From NCBI GenBank assembly GCA_020057015.1, contig JAGVGS010000041.1, positions 1 through 5,874 of the forward strand: a DNA stretch of 5,874 nt, read 5' to 3'. The notes under the pieces are model-generated. The model did no database searches. It was not told the origin of the DNA and saw only the letters and a list, made by a program, of their open reading frames with translations. The position numbers were made by a program, and so were the translations under genes. The first letter of the stretch is position 1. Each line of letters begins with the position of its first letter. This document shows, one piece after another, positions 1 through 4,822 of this stretch. Origin of the DNA: Candidatus Omnitrophota bacterium. Its GTDB lineage: Bacteria; Omnitrophota; Gorgyraeia; Aquiviventales; Aquiviventaceae.

Positions 1-207
1 GATTCGGGCATCAGGGGGCGCGGCGGCGGCGGTTTTCCCACCGGATTGAAATGGCGTTTTGCACACAACAATAAAGCAAAAGTGAAATATATAATCTGTA
101 ATGCCGATGAAGGCGACCCCGGTGCATTCATGGACCGTTCGGTTCTGGAGAGCGATCCCCACTCCGTGCTCGAGGGCATGGCCGTCGCTGGTTTCGCGAT
201 CGGCGCC
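1..207 (+). CDS. Fragment of a NuoF/HydB-type NADH-binding flavoprotein subunit, 5'-truncated by the window and fused in frame to rpiB
   Basis: The frame is open from base 1 and encodes the FMN/NADH-binding core of the NuoF / HydB / HndC family, which passes electrons from NAD(P)H to FMN in complex I or in NAD(P)-linked FeFe hydrogenases. Visible motifs are the glycine-rich RGRGGGGFPTGLKW (about codons 5-18), then CNADEGDPGAFMDRSVLE, then DPHSVLEGMAVAGFAIGA. The four-glycine version of the loop is more usual in HydB/HndC-type proteins than in respiratory NuoF (family knowledge). After AIGA the family should continue with a GYIYVRAEYP-like strand. Here it switches without a frameshift into RpiB (GADHGGF), so the FMN domain is cut short and the [4Fe-4S] C-terminal part is absent. 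Base composition of 46-120 is unlike the neighbours. I read this as a chimeric junction rather than a functional fusion. Confidence 0.75.
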
Positions 208-642
208 GACCACGGCGGCTTCATGCTGAAGGCGCGGCTGGTGCAGGCGCTGAAGGCCCAAGGCTATACCGTGGCTGATTTGGGCACGCACTCGTCCGAG
301 CCCTGCGATTACCCGAAGATCGGCTACAAGGTGGCCTCTGCGGTGGCCGCGGGGCGGTTTGCGCGCGGCATCCTGCTGTGCAAATCCGGCATCGGCATCG
401 CGATGGCCGCGAACAAGGTGCCTGGGGTGCGGGCCGCCGTGTGCAGCGACCTGTTTGACGCCGAGAAGAGCCGCCAGCACAACAACGCCAACGTGCTGGT
501 GCTGGGGGCGCAGAAGCTGAGAGCCTCCGAGGCAGAGGCCATCATGGAGCGCTGGCTTGGCACGCCCTTTGAAGTGGGCACGCGCCATGCGCGGCGGGTG
601 CGGCAAATTACGGCCATCGAGGCCCGCGTGCGCCGCGGCTGA
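178..642 (+). CDS. rpiB: Ribose-5-phosphate isomerase B (RpiB/LacAB family), N-terminus at a suspect junction
   Basis: Cytoplasmic enzyme that interconverts ribose-5-phosphate and ribulose-5-phosphate in the non-oxidative pentose phosphate pathway. Numbering from the ATG at 178 (154 residues; the family is usually about 145-150), the signature loop GADHGG is at 9-14, the catalytic cysteine is C68 in LLCKSGIG, AANKVPGVRAA is at 77-87, and SRQHNNANVL is at 98-107. The residue after the catalytic Cys is Lys where E. coli RpiB has Gly (CGTG). No stop separates this gene from the NuoF-like sequence upstream, and the ATG at 178 is itself part of that sequence (EGMAVAG). The native start was probably a few codons before GADHGG and seems to have been replaced. 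No Shine-Dalgarno was found before 178. glyA begins 4 bases after the stop, which suggests one operon. The identity is secure; the 5' end is not. Confidence 0.93.
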   Translation: MAVAGFAIGADHGGFMLKARLVQALKAQGYTVADLGTHSSEPCDYPKIGYKVASAVAAGRFARGILLCKSGIGIAMAANKVPGVRAAVCSDLFDAEKSRQHNNANVLVLGAQKLRASEAEAIMERWLGTPFEVGTRHARRVRQITAIEARVRRG

Positions 643-646
643 TCCC

Positions 647-1933
647 ATGCTGGAGCATCTACAGAAGGCCGACCCGGAGATTTACCAGGCGATCACCAAG
701 GAGACGCAGCGCCAACAGAGCCACCTGGAGCTGATCGCCTCGGAAAACTTCACCAGCTTGGCGGTGATGGAAGCGCAAGGCTCGGTGCTGACGAACAAGT
801 ATGCCGAGGGCTACCCGGGGGCGCGGTGGTACGGCGGCTGCGAGTTCGTCGACCTCGCCGAGCAGCTGGCGATTGATCGAGTCAAAGCGCTCTTCGGCGC
901 CGAGCACGCCAACGTGCAGCCGCACTCCGGCAGCCAGGCCAACGTGATCGTGCTCTACGCCGCGCTGCAGCCGGGGGACACGATCCTGGCCATGAGCCTG
1001 GCGCATGGCGGACATCTGACGCACGGGCACCCGAAGAACTTCTCGGGCCGCTTCTTCCACATCGTGCCCTACGGCGTGAACCAACAGACCGAGCAGATCG
1101 ACTACGAGGACGTGGCCGCACTCGCCCGGCAGCATAAGCCGAAGTTGATCCTTGCCGGGTACTCCGCGTACTCTCGCATGCTCGATTTCGCGCGCTTTCG
1201 AACGATTGCCGACAGCGTCGGCGCGTTGCTCATGGTCGACATGGCGCATTTCGCCGGCCTCGTAGCCGCGGGCGTCTACCCCAGCCCGATGCCGCACGCG
1301 GATTTTGTGACCTCTACCACGCACAAAACGCTGCGCGGGCCGCGGGGCGGCTTTATCCTCTGCCGCGCGGCGCACGCGAAGGCGATCGCTTCGGCCACGT
1401 TTCCCGGCAACCAGGGCGGGCCGCTGATGCATGCGATCGCGGCTAAGGCCGTGTGCTTCAAGGAGGCCATGAGCCCGGCGTTTAAGGCCTACCAGCAGCA
1501 GGTGATCGCCAACGCCAAAGCCCTCGCTGGCGCGCTGACACAGCGGGGCTACCGGCTGGTCTCCGGCGGCACGGACAACCATCTCATGCTGGTCGATCTG
1601 ACGCCTAAGGGGGTGACCGGCCAGGAGGCGCAGGAGACGCTGGATCAGGCGCGCATCACGGTGAACAAGAACGCCATCCCCTTCGACCCGCTGCCGCCGG
1701 GGAAGGCCAGCGGTATCCGGCTCGGCACGCCGGCCGTGACGACCCGCGGCCTGAAGGAAGCCGACCTGCGGCAGGTCGCCCAGTTCATCGACGAGGCGCT
1801 GACGCACCGAGCGGCGCCCGAGGCCCTGGCGCGCGTGCGCGCGCAGGTGGGCAAGTTGACGGAGCAATTCCCCCTGTACCCGGAGCTGACCCGCCCCAAT
1901 GAAGTGCCCGTTTTGCGGCCACGAGGAAGATAA
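647..1933 (+). CDS. glyA: Serine hydroxymethyltransferase
   Basis: Pyridoxal-phosphate enzyme that converts serine plus tetrahydrofolate to glycine plus 5,10-methylene-tetrahydrofolate, the main source of one-carbon units. The 428-residue product matches the usual 410-430. Landmarks are SHLELIASEN near 25-34, YAEGYPGARWYGG at 52-64, SGSQAN at 94-99, VDMAHFAGL with Asp198 at 197-205, and the Schiff-base lysine K227 in TTHKTLRGPRGG. The substrate-carboxylate loop SGIRLGTPAVTTRG is at 355-368. The start chosen is the ATG 4 bases after the rpiB stop. It gives the expected MLEHLQKADPEIY-type N-terminus, whereas the longer in-frame opening from 557 only reads through the end of rpiB. No clear Shine-Dalgarno is visible, so translational coupling to rpiB is likely. 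The family normally ends near the FPLYPEL peptide. Here about 15 more residues follow, and the last 11 or so are encoded by bases shared with nrdR. Confidence 0.97.
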   Translation: MLEHLQKADPEIYQAITKETQRQQSHLELIASENFTSLAVMEAQGSVLTNKYAEGYPGARWYGGCEFVDLAEQLAIDRVKALFGAEHANVQPHSGSQANVIVLYAALQPGDTILAMSLAHGGHLTHGHPKNFSGRFFHIVPYGVNQQTEQIDYEDVAALARQHKPKLILAGYSAYSRMLDFARFRTIADSVGALLMVDMAHFAGLVAAGVYPSPMPHADFVTSTTHKTLRGPRGGFILCRAAHAKAIASATFPGNQGGPLMHAIAAKAVCFKEAMSPAFKAYQQQVIANAKALAGALTQRGYRLVSGGTDNHLMLVDLTPKGVTGQEAQETLDQARITVNKNAIPFDPLPPGKASGIRLGTPAVTTRGLKEADLRQVAQFIDEALTHRAAPEALARVRAQVGKLTEQFPLYPELTRPNEVPVLRPRGR

Positions 1934-2363
1934 GGTCGTCGATTCGCGCGCCAGCTCCGAGGGCGCGTCGATCCGCCGCCGCCGCGAGTGCTTGAACTGT
2001 CAAAAGCGGTTCACGACCTATGAGCACGTCGAGGAGCAGCCGCTCATGGTCGTGAAGAAAGACGGGCGGCGCGAGCCTTTCGACCGGCACAAGCTGCTGG
2101 CCGGCCTGGTCAAGGCCTGCGAGAAGCGCCCCGTCAGCATGGACCAGCTCGAGCACCTCGTCGATAATCTCGAGCGCGAGCTCTCCCAGGCCTTCGAGCG
2201 CGAGGTGCCCTCGCGCGAGGTCGGCGAGCGCGTGATGAAGAGCCTGCACGCGCTCGACCCGGTGGCCTACGTGCGCTTTGCGTCGGTGTACCGCGAATTC
2301 AAGGACGTCGAGCAGTTCATGCGCGAGCTGAAGGACCTGCTCGCGGTCAAAGCCGGTAAATAA
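1899..2363 (+). CDS. nrdR: Transcriptional repressor NrdR
   Basis: Zinc-ribbon and ATP-cone repressor that senses ATP/dATP and shuts down ribonucleotide reductase operons. The 154 residues are full length for the family. Cys3, Cys6, Cys31 and Cys34 form the zinc ribbon (MKCPFCGHEEDKVVDSR at the start, ECLNCQKRFTTYE at 30-42). An arginine cluster RRRR at 26-29 is part of the DNA-binding ribbon, and the ATP-cone spans about 49-139 (VVKKDGRREPFDRHKL onward). The start is fixed by the CPFC motif, so the 35-base overlap with the end of glyA is real. The spaced GGAG at 1882-1885 is too far (13 bases) to be a convincing Shine-Dalgarno, so coupling to glyA translation is likely. No nrd genes and no recognisable NrdR-box pair lie in this window. 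The glyA-nrdR order, linking one-carbon supply and dNTP control, occurs in several bacterial phyla (general knowledge). Confidence 0.97.
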   Translation: MKCPFCGHEEDKVVDSRASSEGASIRRRRECLNCQKRFTTYEHVEEQPLMVVKKDGRREPFDRHKLLAGLVKACEKRPVSMDQLEHLVDNLERELSQAFEREVPSREVGERVMKSLHALDPVAYVRFASVYREFKDVEQFMRELKDLLAVKAGK

Positions 2364-2374
2364 CACCCTCCCGC

Positions 2375-2404
2375 TTGACGGGCTGCGCGGTGATCAGGTT
2401 TACT
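2375..2404 (+). promoter_or_regulatory. Candidate sigma70 promoter for the riboswitch transcript
   Basis: TTGACG (2375-2380, one mismatch to consensus) is separated by 18 bases from TTTACT (2399-2404, four of six matches). This would start RNA near 2411, directly at the first hairpin of the leader. The -10 sits inside the dyad GATCA...TGATC (2392-2396 and 2405-2409), which could be an operator or simply a hairpin in read-through RNA. The position 12 bases after the nrdR stop suits an independent transcription unit. The -10 match is only moderate. Confidence 0.45.
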
Positions 2405-2411
2405 TGATCTG

Positions 2412-2429
2412 GAGCCCTACGAGGGGCTC
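2412..2429 (+). other. Leader hairpin upstream of the aptamer
   Basis: GAGCCC (2412-2417) pairs perfectly with GGGCTC (2424-2429) around a six-base loop, TACGAG. No U-tract follows, so it is not an intrinsic terminator. If the promoter at 2375-2404 is used, this is the very 5' end of the mRNA, where it could protect the transcript or help insulate the aptamer. Its function is not known. Confidence 0.5.
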
Positions 2430-2511
2430 TCGAGAAGGGCAAACCTCGTGCAAGCGGGGGGCGCAAAGCTCAGAGTCCCGCCCGTAGGCGGGATGGTCGG
2501 GCTGCCGAAGG
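2430..2511 (+). promoter_or_regulatory. c-di-GMP-I (GEMM-I) riboswitch aptamer
   Basis: The conserved core is laid out as in the V. cholerae Vc2 aptamer. AGGGCAAACC (2436-2445) leads into a six-pair stem, CCTCGT / GCGGGG, capped by a GCAA GNRA tetraloop (2450-2453). GGCGCAAAGC (2460-2469) follows. A second stem, TCCCGCC / GGCGGGA (2476-2482 and 2487-2493), has loop CGTA, and the core closes with GATGGTCGGGCTGCCG (2492-2507). Aligned by eye to remembered Vc2, the ligand-contacting G20, A47 and C92 correspond to G2439, A2466 and C2505. All are conserved, and G at position 20 favours c-di-GMP over 3',3'-cGAMP. The tetraloop should dock into the second stem as in Vc2. The alignment is from memory, but stem length, loop type and spacing all agree. 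Confidence 0.88.
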
Positions 2512-2538
2512 CACCACCTTCAGCAGCCCATGTTTTTT
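2499..2538 (+). terminator. Intrinsic terminator forming the riboswitch expression platform
   Basis: GGGCTGC (2499-2505) pairs with GCAGCCC (2523-2529). After one C-A mismatch, GAAGG (2507-2511) pairs with CCTTC (2517-2521) around the loop CACCA. Six T follow at 2533-2538. This twelve-pair stem with a U-run is a textbook Rho-independent terminator. Its 5' arm is the 3' strand of the c-di-GMP aptamer, including the predicted ligand-contacting C2505. The ligand-bound aptamer and the terminator therefore cannot form together, which predicts an ON switch for the gene at 2564. Confidence 0.9.
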
Positions 2539-2542
2539 ACCC

Positions 2543-2548
2543 AGGAGG
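2543..2548 (+). promoter_or_regulatory. Shine-Dalgarno of the receiver gene
   Basis: AGGAGG is a near-perfect ribosome binding site located just after the terminator U-run, so it is transcribed only when the terminator is bypassed. It lies 15 bases from the ATG at 2564 but 9 from an in-frame CTG at 2558, which leaves the exact start slightly open. Confidence 0.7.
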
Positions 2549-2563
2549 CGCTGGACGCTGTCG

Positions 2564-2923
2564 ATGCTGCGCATGCTGATTGTGGAGGATGAGCAGGATA
2601 TCTGCGAGTGTTTGTCGGATTTCTTCAGCAGCCGCGGCTTTACCGTCGTCTCGGTCTTCAGCGGGGAAGAGGCGCTGGAGCGCTTGCAGCAAGAAGCAGC
2701 CGATGTGATCCTGCTCGATATTCTGCTGCCGGGCCTCTCGGGGATTGAGATCCTCAAACGCGTCCGGACGTCGAACCCCCGCGCGAAGATTGTGATGGTG
2801 ACGTCGATCGATCAAGAGGACGTGCGGGAGCAGGCGTTTTACTACGGGGCCGCGGGCTATGTCACCAAGCCCTTTGACTTTTCCACCGCCACATGGCGGA
2901 CGGTGCTGCCGAAGGCGCCCTAG
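2564..2923 (+). CDS. Stand-alone response regulator receiver domain (CheY-like), under riboswitch control
   Basis: The 119-residue product is a single receiver domain with no output domain. Acidic pocket residues E8 and D9 (LIVEDEQD), phospho-acceptor D52 (VILLDILLPG), switch T80 (VMVTS) and K102 (YVTKPFDF) are all present, so it should be phosphorylated by a histidine kinase or phosphotransfer protein. No kinase is in the window. The C-terminal tail after KPFDF is short. The gene follows a c-di-GMP riboswitch with a terminator, so its expression should rise with c-di-GMP. This makes it a likely bridge between c-di-GMP and motility, adhesion or another phosphorelay (inference). The start chosen is the first ATG giving the family-typical N-terminus. 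A second ATG at 2573 or a CTG at 2558 are alternatives. Its TAG stop shares CTAG with the stop of the convergent gene. Confidence 0.93.
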   Translation: MLRMLIVEDEQDICECLSDFFSSRGFTVVSVFSGEEALERLQQEAADVILLDILLPGLSGIEILKRVRTSNPRAKIVMVTSIDQEDVREQAFYYGAAGYVTKPFDFSTATWRTVLPKAP

Positions 2924-4524
2924 GCGCCCGGGACGAGGCTCACAAAACTCTTCAGGTTGGCTTTCGCACGGATCTGGGTAAACCAGCGCTCGAACTCTTC
3001 CGACTGCTTCTTCGTGAGCTTCTCTTGCCGCCAGCGTTCGATCTCCGCCGTGAAGGCACCCTCATCCGCCGGCAGCCGCTCTTCGGGGCGGGCGATGACA
3101 AAGCGGCCGTTCGCGTCCAACACCTCGGTTAACGCCCCCAGTGCTGCGGCAAACGCGGCCTGATTGACGGCACCCACGGCCCCCAACGGCTCGATGACGC
3201 TGGTGCGGGTGAACGTGGCAGCGTAGCGCCGCGCGTGCGGTGCGAGAGTGCGCAGGCTGGCCTCCTCAAACCGCACACCGTCGTGCTGCTGGGCCGTGAT
3301 CTGCGCGCGCCAGGCCTCGGCCGCTTCCCGCGCAAGGCGCACTCCGGCCTCTGTTTTCAGCCGCTGCGCGATGTGCTCGCGCACCTGCTCCAGCGGCGGG
3401 ATCTTGGAGGGCTGGCGCGCCGTGACGCGGGCGATGTACACGCCCTCCGGCGTTTCTAAGACCTCACTCATCTGCCCTGCGGTTAATTCCGGCAGCGCGT
3501 CACGCACTGCTTGCGGCCACCCGGCGGAAACGATCGCATCGACGGCCATGGGGCCGAGCGCTTGCCGCGCGAGCAGCCTTGCGGCGACGATGTCGTCAAA
3601 CGCCCTCTGAGTTTTTACGTCCTCTTCTAGGTCCAGCGTGAGTGCGACGAACGCCTTGCGGGCTTGCGGCTCTTGTACTTGGCGGCGGATGTCTTCTTGG
3701 ACCGCCTCAAAGGTCGGCACCACGCCATCGTCCTTCCGGAACTCGGCTTCGTGGCTCACGTAGTGTGCACGCAGCTCTTCCTCTGTGGGGCTCACCTGCT
3801 GGGCGATCGCCTCGCGCGTGAGGCCGGCATATTCTGCGCTGATCTGCTCCGGCTCTCGCACCAGCTCAGGCCGCGCGGCGTAGTCTGCTTCGATGCGCTC
3901 AGGGGTGATCTCGGCGGCTGCCGCCTTGGCGACATCGGCTGGGTCAAAAATCACGAGTGTCGCCCGCAGCTGCTCGTTCGCTTCCTGATAGGCATCGCGC
4001 GCCTCGTCATCGCTGACCGCGGTGGCGGCCTTGATCCCGCTCACGAGCTTGTCGATCAGCAGGTCCTCGCGCACGCGGTGCTCGAATTCGCCGGGCTGTA
4101 GGCCCACCGCCTGCACGACGCGCTTGTAGTGCACGCTGACAAAGCGGCCTTCTTGTTGGAAGACCGTCTGTTGGCGGATAAACGCGGCCAGCGCCTCATC
4201 GCTGATGGTGAGCTTGCGCTGTCGGGCTTGCTCCAGCAGCATGAGCCGATCCCACGCTTGCTGGGTCACCATCGGCTCCAGCTGCTCGGGCACGTTGCCG
4301 CCGAGCTGGTTGGCCCACTGCCGGTGCACCCAGGCGCGCTGCGCCTCAAAGGCATCCCAAGGAATGTCCTTGCCGAAGAGCCGGCCCGCACTCCCGCCGG
4401 GGCCCTTGGCGCTGCCTTGCAGGCCGGCATGGAAGTAAATGAGGAAAGGCAGAATCAGCACGGCGGCGATGGTCCAGCTGACCCGCCGCCGCATGGCCTC
4501 TGATTTCATCAACCCGCGAAACAT
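2920..4524 (-). CDS. Membrane-anchored PpiD/SurA-like periplasmic foldase (peptidyl-prolyl isomerase family)
   Basis: The 534-residue product has a basic N-terminus (K7, R12-R14), one membrane helix at about 16-33 (WTIAAVLILPFLIYF) and a long periplasmic part. The segment GGSAGRLFGKDIPWDAFEAQ at 43-62, followed by a helical chaperone region to about 165, matches the SurA_N-type module of PpiD-like proteins, which help outer-membrane and secreted proteins fold. A strand at 226-235 (EQISAEYAGL) and the segment LTAGQMSEVLETPEGVYIARV at 348-368 look like the two ends of a parvulin domain. The middle is replaced by charged helical sequence, so isomerase activity is uncertain. Starts at 4533, 4524, 4509 and 4494 are possible. 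The one at 4533 lies inside the -10 box, and 4524 coincides with the expected transcription start. No Shine-Dalgarno was seen. The gene faces hisG divergently. Confidence 0.85.
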   Translation of the reverse strand: MFRGLMKSEAMRRRVSWTIAAVLILPFLIYFHAGLQGSAKGPGGSAGRLFGKDIPWDAFEAQRAWVHRQWANQLGGNVPEQLEPMVTQQAWDRLMLLEQARQRKLTISDEALAAFIRQQTVFQQEGRFVSVHYKRVVQAVGLQPGEFEHRVREDLLIDKLVSGIKAATAVSDDEARDAYQEANEQLRATLVIFDPADVAKAAAAEITPERIEADYAARPELVREPEQISAEYAGLTREAIAQQVSPTEEELRAHYVSHEAEFRKDDGVVPTFEAVQEDIRRQVQEPQARKAFVALTLDLEEDVKTQRAFDDIVAARLLARQALGPMAVDAIVSAGWPQAVRDALPELTAGQMSEVLETPEGVYIARVTARQPSKIPPLEQVREHIAQRLKTEAGVRLAREAAEAWRAQITAQQHDGVRFEEASLRTLAPHARRYAATFTRTSVIEPLGAVGAVNQAAFAAALGALTEVLDANGRFVIARPEERLPADEGAFTAEIERWRQEKLTKKQSEEFERWFTQIRAKANLKSFVSLVPGA

Positions 4525-4531
4525 GAGTCGC

Positions 4532-4540
4532 ATTGTAGCA
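4532..4540 (-). promoter_or_regulatory. Extended -10 promoter of the PpiD-like gene
   Basis: On the minus strand the sequence reads TGCTACAAT: an extended TGn followed by TACAAT, five of six matches to the -10 consensus. The -35 region at the usual spacing is poor, which is common for extended -10 promoters. RNA would start about seven bases downstream, at or next to the ATG at 4524, giving a leaderless message. It is an AT-rich island (4531-4550) in GC-rich DNA, which makes a chance match less likely. Confidence 0.6.
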
Positions 4541-4779
4541 TAAATTGTTGAGCGCACCAGGGGGCAACCGCGGGTCAGTGATCGGGCGGGTGGCACCATC
4601 TGAGCGCGGGTCGTGTCTTCAACTGGGCGGGTGACGCTGGACGGGGCCGCCCCGCCCCGAGGCGGAAGGGGGATGGGGGGTAAAACGCTACGTGTGATGA
4701 CGAAACCCCCGCCGCGAGGGGTGGGGCTGTCCAGCGGCAGAACCCGCCAGCATAAGACAATGCCAGTTCGCCCACGTAA
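4541..4779. other. Divergent intergenic spacer with GC-rich palindromes, no gene seen
   Basis: No convincing coding frame exists on either strand. The open frames here lack start signals and run through G/C runs. Two short GC hairpins are visible: CCGCC-CCGA-GGCGG (4652-4665) and CCCC-GCCGCGA-GGGG (4707-4721), each next to further runs of G or C. Together they resemble dispersed intergenic palindromes, but two loosely similar copies are not enough to call a repeat family. Confidence 0.45.
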
Positions 4780-4808
4780 TTGACAGTACGGAGCCCCTCC
4801 GGTACAAT
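4780..4808 (+). promoter_or_regulatory. Sigma70 promoter of hisG
   Basis: TTGACA (4780-4785, perfect) is followed after 17 bases by TACAAT (4803-4808, five of six). Transcription would start near 4815, only about 8 bases before the hisG ATG, leaving no room for a Shine-Dalgarno or a leader-peptide attenuator. An imperfect dyad, GTACGGAG-CCC-CTCCGGTAC (4786-4805), fills the spacer and reaches into the -10 box. It could be an operator. Confidence 0.85.
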
Positions 4809-4822
4809 CGGGTCTCCCCACA

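Noticed and set aside
557..646. Possible 30-residue N-terminal extension of GlyA from an ATG at 557
   Set aside because: It only reads the end of rpiB in another frame. The ATG at 647 gives the canonical GlyA N-terminus and length.
659..1867. Long minus-strand open frame of about 400 codons opposite glyA
   Set aside because: It is arginine- and histidine-rich with no domain signature, the usual GC-driven shadow of a strongly conserved gene on the other strand.
1785..2366. Minus-strand frame of about 190 codons opposite nrdR
   Set aside because: It is antisense to the fully conserved nrdR with no start signals or motif. A shadow frame.
2364..2430. Possible intrinsic terminator for the rpiB-glyA-nrdR operon right after nrdR
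   Set aside because: The hairpins at 2370-2382, 2392-2409 and 2412-2429 are not followed by a U-run. The only terminator with a U-run is the riboswitch one at 2499-2538.
2530..2592. Short ORF with an ATG in the terminator tail, overlapping the receiver start
   Set aside because: It has no ribosome site, its start lies in the terminator stem-tail, and its 20 codons show no recognisable peptide. It looks like chance.
4695..4706. TGATGACGAAAC, recalling a hammerhead ribozyme core
   Set aside because: The leading C of CUGAUGA is missing and there is no stem II between the two core segments or matching stems I and III.
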